Positions 52,471 to 61,605 of a stretch of DNA of 64,000 nucleotides are shown here, piece by piece (the stretch's first letter is position 1; each line of letters starts with the position of its first letter). The DNA is from JAZDMK01 sp043800975. Its GTDB lineage: Bacteria > Bacteroidota > Bacteroidia > Bacteroidales > JAHJDW01. The stretch spans positions 1-64,000 of the forward strand of contig JAZDMK010000325.1 in NCBI GenBank assembly GCA_043800975.1, read 5' to 3'. The translations under genes were made by a program, and so were the position numbers. Under the pieces are notes generated by a model, which worked only from the letters and a program-made list of their open reading frames with translations, was not told the DNA's origin and made no database searches.

Positions 52471-52512
52471 TCTCTATCGTATATTATATTTTAATTTCGA
52501 ATTCCCTTCCTT

Positions 52513-52578
52513 CACCCTTCGCTTTGTCCGCTTCACTGATATTTCAGACAGACATCATTTAATTCATTCTGATTTTTG
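52513..52578 (+). promoter_or_regulatory. LytTR-type site 4 and promoter of the second TonB receptor operon
   Basis: TTTGTCCGCTTC lies at 52523-52534, one base from the consensus, with only a weak upstream half-site (CCTTC, 52509-52513). TTTG (52575-52578) follows exactly 40 bp after it. The start of the receptor gene is 20 bp further. Confidence 0.6.
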
Positions 52579-52598
52579 TAAAAAAATTTACAATCAGA

Positions 52599-54926
52599 AT
52601 GAAAAAATTTGTTGGAATTTTCGTTTGCATAATATGCCTTACTGCATTTTCTGCTCAGGCGCAAAAAAAATTTACAATAAGCGGATATGTAAAAGATGCA
52701 AATACAGGGGAGGCACTGATCGGTGCTTCGATTATTATAAAAGAGCTTGCTGCTACTGGTACTAGTACAAACGCATATGGCTTCTATTCAATTACAATTT
52801 CTGAAGGTAAGTATACTGTTTCTTCTCAGTTTATCGGTTATGAAACAACATCAGTACAGATCGTATTAAAACAAAACACCAGACAGGAGTTTATCCTTAT
52901 CGAAAAAGCAAGTTCCCTTACAGAAGTTATTATCTCTGGAGAAAAGAAAGAAGAGAATATTACAAATATTCAGATGGGGGTTGAAAAACTTAATGTAAAA
53001 GAAATTCAAAACATTCCGGTTTTAATGGGAGAGAAAGATATTGTAAAAATTGTTCAATTATTACCCGGTGTTAAATCAGCAGGTGAAGGTAATAGTGGAT
53101 TTTATGTTCGTGGTGGTGGTGCTGATCAGAATTTAATTCTCCTTGATGAAGCAACTGTATATAATGCCTCTCATTTAATGGGATTTTTCTCTGTTTTTAA
53201 TTCGGATGCCGTAAAAGATTTAACAGTCTATAAAGGAGGGCAGCCTGCTGAATACGGTGGTCGGCTTTCTTCTGTTTTGGATATAAAAATGAATGATGGT
53301 AATGATAAAAAATACCACGTTAGTGGTGGTATTGGTTTAATCTCATCCCGGCTTAATCTGGAAGGGCCAATAGTTAAGCAAAAAGGGTCTTTTGCAATTT
53401 CTGCCAGAAGAACATATGCAGATCTTTTCCTCAAACTCTCGAACGACAGTTCTATCAGATCCGCTAAGTTGTTCTTCTATGATATGAATGCTAAAGCGAA
53501 TTACAAATTCAATGATAAAAACAGAATTTTTTTATCAGGATATTTCGGGAATGATGTTTTGGGTATGGGCAATACAATGGGTATAAACTGGGGGAACGCA
53601 ACCGGTACTTTTAGATGGAACCATTTGTTTTCTGACAGGCTTTTTTCAAACACTTCTTTAATATTTAGTAATTACACTTATAAAATTAACGTTGATATAG
53701 GTGGCAATAAAATGGATCTGATTTCCCGTATTCAGGATTATAATGTTAAACAGGATTATCAGTATTTCGTGAGTACGAAAAGTAAAATTAAATTCGGATT
53801 CAATTCAATATATCATAAAACAATTCCAGGAGAAGCCACAGCTGAAAGTAATTCCTCAATAAGTGAACTGAATCTGAATAATAAATTTGCATGGGAAAAT
53901 GCAATTTATGTTTCACATGAGTATAAACCCCTTCAAAATTTTAATTTAGAATATGGTTTGCGCTTGTCTTCATTCAGTATACTGGGGCCTGGAGACTTTT
54001 ATACATACAATGCACAAGGTGAGACTATAGATACTACAACCTACAATTCAGGTGTTTTTTTAAAAACATACTACAATCTCGAGCCTCGTGTTTCGGCAAA
54101 CTATATCATCAATAATAAAAATTCAGTTAAATTTTCCTATGGGAGAAATACACAGAATCTTCATCTGCTCTCAAATTCCACATCGGGAAGTCCCACAGAT
54201 GTATGGATTCCCAGCAGTAAAATTGTAAAACCTGAAATTTCAGATCAGGTTTCTTTGGGTTATTTCAGAAATTTCAAGGAAAACACATATGAGTTTTCAA
54301 CAGAAGTATATTATAAAAACCTCCAAAATCAGATTGATTATAAAGACGGGGCAGAAACAATGTTTAATAATAAAGTTGAATCGCAACTCCTTTTCGGTGT
54401 TGGAAGAGCTTATGGTGTAGAATTCTTTTTGAAAAAGAAATATGGCCGTTTTAATGGATGGATTGGTTACACATTGTCCCGCTCCGAAAAGAAAATTAAC
54501 GAAATCAACAATGGAGAATACTATACGGCAAAGCAGGACAGAACTCATGATATTGCCATTGTTGGAATTTATGAACTGACAAAAAAACTGACGGTTTCCG
54601 CCTCATGGGTTTACTATACAGGAAATGCTGTGACTTTTCCCAGTGGTAAGTATGAAGTTGCAGGGCAGGTTCTTAACTATTATACTGAACGCAATGGATA
54701 TCGTATGCCCGATTACCACCGTCTGGACATTGGTGTTACATGGCAACGTAAGAAAACAGAAAAATTTGAATCCAGTTGGAACTTCTCTTTATACAATGCC
54801 TACGGGCGTGAAAATGCATATTCTATTACTTTCCAACAGGACCCCATTGATCCAACAAAAACACAGGCAGTTCAAACAACATTGTTTCAATGGGTTCCTT
54901 CATTTACCTACAACTTTAAATTCTAA
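52599..54926 (+). CDS. TonB-dependent outer-membrane receptor
   Basis: The 775-residue product has a signal peptide (GIFVCIICLTAFSAQAQ). It has a carboxypeptidase-regulatory-like N-terminal domain (about 24-100, FTISGYVKDANTGEALIGAS) and the plug with GEKDIVKIVQLLPGVKSAGE and GFYVRGGGADQNLILLDEA, then a barrel ending in YNFKF. It lacks the STN extension of the first receptor. The two are paralogues, alike in the plug. The next gene encodes a second DUF4249 lipoprotein 4 bp later. Confidence 0.9.
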   Translation: MKKFVGIFVCIICLTAFSAQAQKKFTISGYVKDANTGEALIGASIIIKELAATGTSTNAYGFYSITISEGKYTVSSQFIGYETTSVQIVLKQNTRQEFILIEKASSLTEVIISGEKKEENITNIQMGVEKLNVKEIQNIPVLMGEKDIVKIVQLLPGVKSAGEGNSGFYVRGGGADQNLILLDEATVYNASHLMGFFSVFNSDAVKDLTVYKGGQPAEYGGRLSSVLDIKMNDGNDKKYHVSGGIGLISSRLNLEGPIVKQKGSFAISARRTYADLFLKLSNDSSIRSAKLFFYDMNAKANYKFNDKNRIFLSGYFGNDVLGMGNTMGINWGNATGTFRWNHLFSDRLFSNTSLIFSNYTYKINVDIGGNKMDLISRIQDYNVKQDYQYFVSTKSKIKFGFNSIYHKTIPGEATAESNSSISELNLNNKFAWENAIYVSHEYKPLQNFNLEYGLRLSSFSILGPGDFYTYNAQGETIDTTTYNSGVFLKTYYNLEPRVSANYIINNKNSVKFSYGRNTQNLHLLSNSTSGSPTDVWIPSSKIVKPEISDQVSLGYFRNFKENTYEFSTEVYYKNLQNQIDYKDGAETMFNNKVESQLLFGVGRAYGVEFFLKKKYGRFNGWIGYTLSRSEKKINEINNGEYYTAKQDRTHDIAIVGIYELTKKLTVSASWVYYTGNAVTFPSGKYEVAGQVLNYYTERNGYRMPDYHRLDIGVTWQRKKTEKFESSWNFSLYNAYGRENAYSITFQQDPIDPTKTQAVQTTLFQWVPSFTYNFKF

Positions 54927-54930
54927 TCCT

Positions 54931-55767
54931 ATGAAAAATACCAAAGCCGGAAAACCAATTTTCTCATCAATAAAACTTATTCTTCTTTTTGTGAATTTTT
55001 GTTTATTGATATTTTCATCCTGCAAAAAAGTCATAGATGTTAACCTAAATGACTCTGATCCAAAAATTGTAATTGAAGCTGAAATTTTCGATTCATCTAA
55101 TTGTACTGTTAAACTAACCCAATCGGTAAATTTTGATGAACCTAACATTTTTCCACCCATCACGGATGCAATTATAACGATTAGTGATAATGTGGGCCAT
55201 TCTGAAATCCTGTGTCAAACTTCGCCTGGGTTATACTCTTCTTCTGCTTTGATGGGTATTCCTGGCAGAGAGTACATTCTTAATGTAACTATTGGAGGCA
55301 ATAGCTATTCGGCAACTTCTTCGATGCCTTACCCTGTTGAAATCGACACTATTGCTTTCGAGAGCATTGGTGCTTTTGGTAATAGTACACAAATGGCCAA
55401 TATTTCATTTCTCGATCCTGCTGGTGTAAAAAATTACTATCATTTCATTGAGGTAGTAAACGGAAATATTCAGACACCTATATTTATTTATGAAGATCGT
55501 TTTGATGATGGAAAACCAATATCAACCACATTACTAAATGATCCTGGTCAGGGAGGTGATAACAGTGATATATCATCTGGTGATACTGTATTGGTACTTC
55601 TTCAATGTACTGATAAAGGTGTGTATGAATATCTTTCAACACTTAGTCAATCTGGTAGTGGAATGCAATCATCCACACCAGCAAACCCAAAATCTAATTT
55701 TAGCAATGGGGCTTTGGGTTTCTTTAACGCATGTTCAGTCCGTAAATTTTCAATCGTGGTTCCCTGA
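54931..55767 (+). CDS. DUF4249-type lipoprotein, second receptor partner
   Basis: From ATG 54931, 4 bp after the receptor stop, the product has 278 residues. A more upstream in-frame ATG at 54643 lies inside the receptor gene and is rejected. A long signal and lipobox Cys 31 (LLIFSSCKKVIDV) are visible. DSDPKIVIEAEIFDSSNCTV, EYILNVTIGGNSYSATSSMP and YYHFIEVVNGN follow the DUF4249 plan. It is a paralogue of 51346-52158 and probably forms a complex with its receptor. Confidence 0.82.
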   Translation: MKNTKAGKPIFSSIKLILLFVNFCLLIFSSCKKVIDVNLNDSDPKIVIEAEIFDSSNCTVKLTQSVNFDEPNIFPPITDAIITISDNVGHSEILCQTSPGLYSSSALMGIPGREYILNVTIGGNSYSATSSMPYPVEIDTIAFESIGAFGNSTQMANISFLDPAGVKNYYHFIEVVNGNIQTPIFIYEDRFDDGKPISTTLLNDPGQGGDNSDISSGDTVLVLLQCTDKGVYEYLSTLSQSGSGMQSSTPANPKSNFSNGALGFFNACSVRKFSIVVP

Positions 55768-55814
55768 ATAATCTGTCTAAGTTTTCTTGCGGAACAACAA
55801 TAAAAAAGAATCTA

Positions 55815-56078
55815 ATGAATAACGAATTAACACCGATCACAATAATCCATAGTTCCGGAATACTGTTAAAAATCCTTCTTCAGTCTCAATCAAAAGAAAT
55901 GAACTTCAGAGAACTGCAGTCAGAATCCAATCTGGATAACATGTGTTTTCACATGTCAATTGGATATTTGTTCAATGAAGGATCCATAATTTTTTTTGAA
56001 GTGGAAGATGATTTAAGAATTCGATTATTGAAAACATCGGAGGAGTTAACTAAAAACAAATCCCAATGTCAGTTCTGA
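55815..56078 (+). CDS. Small soluble protein, unknown function
   Basis: The 87-residue product (MNNELTPITIIHSSGILLKI) has a helical region with LLQSQSKEMNFRELQSE and a beta-like segment (EGSIIFFEVEDDLRIRLL). It lies 47 bp after the second DUF4249 gene and 27 bp before the TolC-like gene, so it belongs to one long operon. No family is recognised. Confidence 0.5.
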   Translation: MNNELTPITIIHSSGILLKILLQSQSKEMNFRELQSESNLDNMCFHMSIGYLFNEGSIIFFEVEDDLRIRLLKTSEELTKNKSQCQF

Positions 56079-56105
56079 AAAATCAATTATTAATCCGTAT
56101 TCACA

Positions 56106-57536
56106 ATGAATTCTAAAATGAAAATCAATACAAGGCTTACACTTTTTTTAATCATAACACTGCTATTTACACATTCTTCCCGGGCACAAAACTGGAACCT
56201 GAAACAATGTGTTGACACAGCATTAAAAAATAATACCAGTGTTCAACTGTCAGCAAATACGATAGATTTAAATAATATTTCACTCAGGCAAAGTAAAGAT
56301 AACTTGTTCCCGAATCTGAACGCCAGTGCCGGAGAAACCTTTAGTCCAGTGCTAATTTCGGATGGAAATCAAACCGATAATTCCTGGAGTAATAATCTTT
56401 CTTTGAACTCGTCCTTTACTATTTTCAATGGATTTCAAAACCGAAATACAGTTAAACAAAATCAAATCGATTATGATGCATCAAAGTATGACCTTGAAAG
56501 TATAAAAAACGAAATCATATTAAATGTTATTGAAGCTTATCTTCAGGTTCTGTATAACGAAGAACAGTTAAAAAATGCAAAAAATACAGTTGATGCTTCT
56601 CTGTCACAACTTGAAAATGCTAAAAATTTTGTTTCTGTCGGAAAAAAGACCGAAAGCGATCTGTTGCAGATAAAATCACAATTAGCCAGCGACAATCTTT
56701 CACTTGCCAATGCAATGGGTCAACTGAAATCAGCAAAGCTGAATCTGCAGCAAATAATGAACATTCCCGCTTCAGAATTATTTGAAATCGATTATCCTCG
56801 CTACACTCTACCATTGATGAAAGATTCGGTTCGTATAGATGAAATTTACAAAATGGCATTAGCCAAACAACCGGTCATTAAATCGTATCAATTAAAAACC
56901 GAAAGTGCAAAATACGGAATTGAAATTGCTAAAGGCGGGCTGCTTCCCAGATTATCTTTCAATACTAGCGTGCTGACCAGCTACTCAAGCCTGGCAAAAT
57001 TATCAACGCTTGATTATCAGAACAGCATTCAGGAAATCGGTTATTTGCAAAGCAATCCTGCAGAAATGGTAATGGGAAATGTGTCAAACCCGGTATACAC
57101 ATACTCAAACTATTCCTATGGTAAACAATTTAAAGACAATTTTGGGCTTTCATTTTCATTGTCGCTTTCGGTTCCGATTTTTAACAACCACAATACGAAA
57201 AACAATATCTCGATTCAAAAAATCAATTTTCGCAATGCCCTGTTAAATGAGCAAAATATTCAAAGCGACTTAAGGAAAAAAATTGAACAGTCTTGTATTG
57301 ATGTTGAAAATTCATATTCAAAATTTATTGCTGCTGGTGAACAGGTAAATGCGAGTGCAGCATCCTATCAAAATTCAATAACAAAATATTATAACGGGAT
57401 GATGAGCCTGTCAGATTTATTTCTTGATAAAAACAAAAATACCAAAGCTCAGTCAGAGCTTATTCAGGCAAAATATCAGCTGATTTACGATCTGAAAATA
57501 CTGGATTATTACAAAGGAATACCCATAACACTTTAA
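56106..57536 (+). CDS. TolC-family outer-membrane efflux protein
   Basis: The 476-residue product has a signal peptide (RLTLFLIITLLFTHSSRAQ, the ATG at 56118 is an alternative start). The body has two repeats of coiled-coil helices and short beta strands: QCVDTALKNNTSVQLSAN, FQNRNTVKQNQIDYDASKYD, QLENAKNFVSVGKKTESDLL and the second repeat TESAKYGIEIAKGGLLPRLS. It forms the outer-membrane duct for the adaptor (57548) and ABC transporter (58740-60724) encoded downstream. Confidence 0.88.
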   Translation: MNSKMKINTRLTLFLIITLLFTHSSRAQNWNLKQCVDTALKNNTSVQLSANTIDLNNISLRQSKDNLFPNLNASAGETFSPVLISDGNQTDNSWSNNLSLNSSFTIFNGFQNRNTVKQNQIDYDASKYDLESIKNEIILNVIEAYLQVLYNEEQLKNAKNTVDASLSQLENAKNFVSVGKKTESDLLQIKSQLASDNLSLANAMGQLKSAKLNLQQIMNIPASELFEIDYPRYTLPLMKDSVRIDEIYKMALAKQPVIKSYQLKTESAKYGIEIAKGGLLPRLSFNTSVLTSYSSLAKLSTLDYQNSIQEIGYLQSNPAEMVMGNVSNPVYTYSNYSYGKQFKDNFGLSFSLSLSVPIFNNHNTKNNISIQKINFRNALLNEQNIQSDLRKKIEQSCIDVENSYSKFIAAGEQVNASAASYQNSITKYYNGMMSLSDLFLDKNKNTKAQSELIQAKYQLIYDLKILDYYKGIPITL

Positions 57537-57547
57537 TTCAAACAACC

Positions 57548-58720
57548 ATGAAAAAATTATTTATTTCAACAGCTGTCATATTGGTGCTGGTGCTTATATA
57601 TTTCCTTTTCTTTCGAAACAAAGCAAAAGAAAAAGTAGAATACGAATATGCTGAAATCACCAAAGGCAACATAGTTCACGTAATCACAGCAACGGGTACA
57701 TTAAACGCTTCAAGAACCATCGATGTGGGTACTCAGGTCTCCGGGATTGTTTCAGAAGTATATGTCGATTACAATGATGTAGTTGTAAAAGGGCAGGTGA
57801 TTGCACGCATTGATACGGCTTCCTTAGCCACTGCGGTCATGGAACAGGAGGCAAATATGCTGAAAGCAAACGCACAGTTTGTTCAGAAAGAAAAAGAATA
57901 CCTGAGGTATGTTGTTTTAATTGGTCAGAAGTCAATATCTCAAAGCGATTTCGATCTGGTGAAAGCTGAATACATTTCTGCTCAAAGCACGTTGAAATCG
58001 GCACAGGCACAGCTGAAAAAGGCTAAGTCAAATCTTAAATATGCTACCATTACAGCTCCAATAAGTGGTATTGTAATTTCAAGAAATGTAAATGTAGGCC
58101 AAACGGTGGCAGCCAGTTTCTCAACGCCTACTCTTTTTACGATTGCCAACGACCTTAGCAAAATGCAGCTGCAGGCTAAAATCGATGAGGCAGATATCGG
58201 GTACATTAAAAAAGGTCAACAGGTTTCATTTACTGTTGATGCCTATCCCGATGAAAAGTTTCTGGGAACGGTTGAGCAAATCCGCTTGCAGCCGACTACA
58301 AATCAAAATGTAGTAACATACAGTGTAATTATCGATGCACCGAACCCTGATTTGAAACTGCTCCCGGGCATGAGTGCGAACCTTTCGGTCAGTGTCGAAG
58401 AACATAAAGATGTATTAACGGTTCCGTTGGCTTCTGTTTTCTTCAATCCCGATGAAAGCAAACCAAATGTAAATGTGATGGGCAGTTCAACAATCTGGTT
58501 GGTTTGTAAAGAGCAGAGTGGAAATGCCCAACAGTTCAACGGTGTTTTCATGAAGCCTGTTGCTGTGATTAAAGGTCTCGACAATGGTTCAATGGTTGAA
58601 ATTTCCGGAAAAGAAATAAAGATAGGTGACAAAGTAGTACTCGGTAAAAAAGATGTAGTATCCGAACAAAAGAAAGGGCTATTGAATCCCCCCAAAGGAG
58701 GCCCGCCCAAAATGGATTAA
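57548..58720 (+). CDS. MacA-type periplasmic adaptor (membrane-fusion protein)
   Basis: The 390-residue product has an N-terminal membrane helix (FISTAVILVLVLIYFLFF, about 4-21), a lipoyl domain (VITATGTLNASRTIDVGTQV, SGIVSEVYVDYNDVV), a coiled-coil hairpin (about 95-165), the second lipoyl half (ATITAPISGIVISRNVNVG) and beta-barrel and MP domains. It contains the Pro-rich tail KKGLLNPPKGGPP. This is the adaptor for the MacB-type transporter that follows. Confidence 0.9.
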   Translation: MKKLFISTAVILVLVLIYFLFFRNKAKEKVEYEYAEITKGNIVHVITATGTLNASRTIDVGTQVSGIVSEVYVDYNDVVVKGQVIARIDTASLATAVMEQEANMLKANAQFVQKEKEYLRYVVLIGQKSISQSDFDLVKAEYISAQSTLKSAQAQLKKAKSNLKYATITAPISGIVISRNVNVGQTVAASFSTPTLFTIANDLSKMQLQAKIDEADIGYIKKGQQVSFTVDAYPDEKFLGTVEQIRLQPTTNQNVVTYSVIIDAPNPDLKLLPGMSANLSVSVEEHKDVLTVPLASVFFNPDESKPNVNVMGSSTIWLVCKEQSGNAQQFNGVFMKPVAVIKGLDNGSMVEISGKEIKIGDKVVLGKKDVVSEQKKGLLNPPKGGPPKMD

Positions 58721-58739
58721 TTAAAATTTAATTTTCAAA

Positions 58740-59507
58740 ATGCAAACTTCAAATACAGAGCTACTACAATTTAAGGACATCTGGAAAACATACCAGATCG
58801 GTGATACAATATTGCATGCCCTGCGGGGAATCAATCTGACAATCGTTAAGGGTGAATTTACTGCTATCATGGGCGCATCCGGTTCGGGCAAATCAACCTT
58901 GATGAATCTTTTAGGTTGTATGGATCGACCGACTAAGGGAAAATATTTTTTTCTGAATGAAGATACCACAATACAAAATAACAAACAGCATGCAAAGCTG
59001 AGAAGAGAAAATTTCGGATTTGTCTTTCAATCTTACAATCTTTTATCCCGCACCTCTGTTTTTGAAAATGTGGAGTTGCCTTGTTTATACAGCTCAAAGC
59101 ACAACAAAAAGAAAAGGAAGGAAATTGTATTAAATGCCCTCGAACAAGTAGGGTTAAGCGATCGGTTCAAAAGTAAATCCAACCTGCTCTCCGGGGGGCA
59201 GCAGCAGCGCGTGGCTATTGCCAGAGCGATTGTAAACAATCCACACGTGATTTTTGCTGACGAACCAACGGGCAACCTTGATACAAGAACAAGCTATGAA
59301 ATCATTTCCATTTTTCAGAAACTGAATCAGCAGGGTACAACAATCATTCTTGTAACACATGAACCCGATATTGCCGATTTTGCAAATCGTAAAATTGTTT
59401 TTAAGGATGGCAAAATTATTTCCGACACACAGAATATTAATCCTAAAAATGCACAGGAAGAATTTGAAAAACTTCCTCTGATTGACGAAACCCCTGATAT
59501 GCTATGA
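58740..59507 (+). CDS. MacB-type ABC transporter ATP-binding protein
   Basis: The 255-residue protein has Walker A GASGSGKST (45-53), the Q-loop FGFVFQSYN, the signature LLSGGQQQRVAIARA and Walker B VIFADEPTGNLDT, plus the H-loop ILVTHEPDI. The domain order is the LolD/MacB type. It overlaps the permease gene by 4 bp. It powers export of an unknown substrate, peptide, siderophore or antibiotic, through the MacA/TolC-like partners. Confidence 0.92.
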   Translation: MQTSNTELLQFKDIWKTYQIGDTILHALRGINLTIVKGEFTAIMGASGSGKSTLMNLLGCMDRPTKGKYFFLNEDTTIQNNKQHAKLRRENFGFVFQSYNLLSRTSVFENVELPCLYSSKHNKKKRKEIVLNALEQVGLSDRFKSKSNLLSGGQQQRVAIARAIVNNPHVIFADEPTGNLDTRTSYEIISIFQKLNQQGTTIILVTHEPDIADFANRKIVFKDGKIISDTQNINPKNAQEEFEKLPLIDETPDML

Positions 59508-60724
59508 ACTTCCTCAACCTGATTTTATCTGCATTCAAATCGCTTCGGAAAAATAAATTCCGTACATTCCTTACCATGCTTGGTATAATCATCGGTGTGT
59601 CCGCTGTTATTATTATGCAATCCATTGGAAAGGGAACTGAAGCAGATATTAATTCCAGAATCGCAAGTCTGGGAACAAACCTGATCATGATTAGTCCTGC
59701 TGCTACAAACGCTCAGGGTGTAAAAATGGATGCAGGTTCTCAGCAAAGCCTGAAAATTGAGGATGTGGATATGATCAAACGATACAGTCCCTCAACAAAA
59801 TTTATTTCTCCCGTTATTCGTTCATCAGCTCAATTAAAATATGCCTCCAAAAATTGCAGAAGCAGCATCATGGGCGTTTCTCAGGATTATCTTCAGATTC
59901 GCGATATTAAACTTGTCAGCGGAGCTCCCTTCACTTCCGATGATATAAAAAAATCATCCAAAGTTTGTATGATCGGGAAGACTGTGAAAACAAACTTATT
60001 CGCATCCGATGAAAATCCACTGGGTAAAATTATTCGTGTAGGCTCTGTTCCATTTACTATAATTGGTGTATTGAAGGACAAGGGTCAGAGCGGCTTCGGA
60101 CAGGATCAGGATGATATTGTCATTGCACCCTACACAAGTGTTCAAAACAGAATCACAGGATCAGAATATCTCCAGCAAATCTATGTTTCTGCACTCAACG
60201 ATACGTATGTTACTCGGGCTGTTCTGGAAATTTCTTCCTGCCTTCGTATCAGTCATAGGCTTCCCATGGGTTCGGAAGATGATTTTACGATCAGCACCCA
60301 GTCCGAAATTATGGAAACTGCCAAAAGTATTACAGGCACAATTACTTTACTTTTAGCCAGCATTGCAGCCATATCTCTTCTGGTAGGTGGCATTGGTATT
60401 ATGAACATCATGTTTGTTTCTGTCACGGAACGTACACGTGAAATCGGTGTGCGGCTTGCCATTGGTGCCACATCTTTCGATGTAATGATGCAATTTCTGA
60501 TCGAGGCTATTGTTCTTACTATTACTGCTGGTTTTCTCGGTATAGTATTCGGAGTACTTTTATCAAATCTGGTATCCGCAGCCGCTGGTATAAGTACCAT
60601 CATTACTACATCATCTATTCTGTTATCATTCTTTGTAAGTTCAATCATCGGAATCTTCTTCGGCTGGTATCCCGCACGAAAAGCATCAAAGCTCAATCCG
60701 ATTGAAGCACTCAGGTATGAGTAA
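59504..60724 (+). CDS. MacB-type ABC transporter permease (FtsX-like)
   Basis: The 406-residue protein has a membrane helix near residue 30 (FLTMLGIIIGVSAVIIMQS), a large periplasmic domain (about 45-275), and three C-terminal helices (LLLASIAAISLLVGGIGI, FLIEAIVLTITAGFLGIVFG, ILLSFFVSSIIGIFFGWYP). MFVSVTERTREIGVRLAIGA is the conserved FtsX loop. It completes a TolC/MacA/MacB tripartite exporter at the end of the LytTR-controlled cluster. Confidence 0.92.
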   Translation: MNFLNLILSAFKSLRKNKFRTFLTMLGIIIGVSAVIIMQSIGKGTEADINSRIASLGTNLIMISPAATNAQGVKMDAGSQQSLKIEDVDMIKRYSPSTKFISPVIRSSAQLKYASKNCRSSIMGVSQDYLQIRDIKLVSGAPFTSDDIKKSSKVCMIGKTVKTNLFASDENPLGKIIRVGSVPFTIIGVLKDKGQSGFGQDQDDIVIAPYTSVQNRITGSEYLQQIYVSALNDTYVTRAVLEISSCLRISHRLPMGSEDDFTISTQSEIMETAKSITGTITLLLASIAAISLLVGGIGIMNIMFVSVTERTREIGVRLAIGATSFDVMMQFLIEAIVLTITAGFLGIVFGVLLSNLVSAAAGISTIITTSSILLSFFVSSIIGIFFGWYPARKASKLNPIEALRYE

Positions 60725-60833
60725 AGTTGTAAATAACCGAAAAAGTTATACAAATCCGGTTCTTAAATAATTATTAGTTGATTCCTTTTAATTGGATTTA
60801 TTTTAAAGTGATCCGGGTTGTCTGAGTTTGTTT

Positions 60834-60935
60834 TTACAAACCAAAGAACAAATTAAACAAATGACTTCCCCGGATCACCAACCATTCCACTTCTTCATCC
60901 ATATAAAAGTGCAGTATAAACCAAATTACCATCAT
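60834..60935 (-). CDS. Candidate 33-residue peptide downstream of LytTR-type site 5
   Basis: A minus-strand frame from ATG (60935-60933) to TAA (60836-60834) encodes 33 residues. They begin MMVIWFILHFYMDEEVEWLV and end LFNLFFGL. It is hydrophobic and aromatic with a central acidic patch. It starts about 90 bp downstream of the minus-strand copy of the LytTR motif, which itself has the 40-bp-spaced TTTA box. A 10-bp inverted repeat (60808-60817 with 60869-60878) lies over its second half and could end the transcript or block translation. No ribosome-binding site is obvious, so this could also be an untranslated RNA. Confidence 0.35.
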   Translation of the reverse strand: MMVIWFILHFYMDEEVEWLVIRGSHLFNLFFGL

Positions 60936-60981
60936 GAAAAATAGGCATGGAATGAAGTAGTATGGTATTCTTTAGCATGTG

Positions 60982-61051
60982 TAAAAGTAATTATGAAAAA
61001 TATTTCTTAATTTACTCATCATCCTGAAACGGACAAATTTGTACCTGAAAC
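60982..61051 (-). promoter_or_regulatory. LytTR-type site 5 and minus-strand promoter
   Basis: On the minus strand TTTGTCCGTTTC occupies 61037-61026. A half-site with GTTTC at 61051-61047 is phased exactly 21 bp upstream. Exactly 40 bp downstream is TTTA within TACTTTTA (60989-60982), which matches TANNTTTG at 7 of 8 bases. The only reading frame on this strand is the 33-residue one at 60834-60935. Confidence 0.6.
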
Positions 61052-61576
61052 TAGAATGGAATAATTTCCATTTTCATAATGAAATGACTTTTGGTGTTCA
61101 GAAAAAAACATACATTCTTCAAACGATTTTTAAATAAAACCTAGCATGGATTCATTACATGCTTCTTCAATCCTCATTGATACTATGAACTCACATAATA
61201 ACACATATCAGGAAAATATTTAGTCTCTTAATTTCTTTTAAGAATTTTTCAAGAATCTGATCAAAGATTTCGCAACACTCTTCATCATCAAAAAAACAGA
61301 GACAGCAAGCATAAAAGCCCAACGCAAGAAATTATTTGAGGTTCTTCTGGATGAAGGAATACTTTGTATTCTGGAAAAAACGAAATAACCGTTGTTGCGA
61401 TTTTTTTTCTTTCCTACAAACATAGTACACTACGAAGCCTTCATAAGTTCGCGCGTAAACCGATCTTTCATTATCAACCTGTTCGGTCAGTATGAATGCA
61501 ATCACCTTTGCTTCCCCTTCTTCAACTCTTATTTGTAAGAAGAAAGTATCGCTAAATTTATTTGGATGAATTTTAT
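61052..61576. other. Gene-poor region
   Basis: AT-rich sequence without a convincing gene. A plus-strand stretch (about 61242-61388) reads like protein (KDFATLFIIKKTETA) but has an upstream stop and no start codon, so it may be a gene remnant. Confidence 0.4.
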
Positions 61577-61584
61577 TATCTTTG
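61577..61584 (+). promoter_or_regulatory. -7 box of the small membrane protein gene
   Basis: TATCTTTG matches TANNTTTG and lies 21 bp upstream of the ATG at 61606. Confidence 0.4.
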
Positions 61585-61605
61585 ACATGATCAAAAAACA
61601 CGACT

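Noticed and set aside
54643..54930. Upstream start for the second DUF4249 gene
   Set aside because: It lies inside the TonB receptor gene in another frame; the ATG at 54931 follows the receptor stop and gives a proper lipoprotein signal.
60808..60878. Simple rho-independent terminator for the MacB operon
   Set aside because: The 10-bp arms are 51 bases apart and no T-run follows on the plus strand; it may instead belong to the minus-strand transcript.
61332..61601. Minus-strand 89-residue reading frame
   Set aside because: It overlaps the -7 box of the small membrane gene, has weak protein character, and no promoter or family support.
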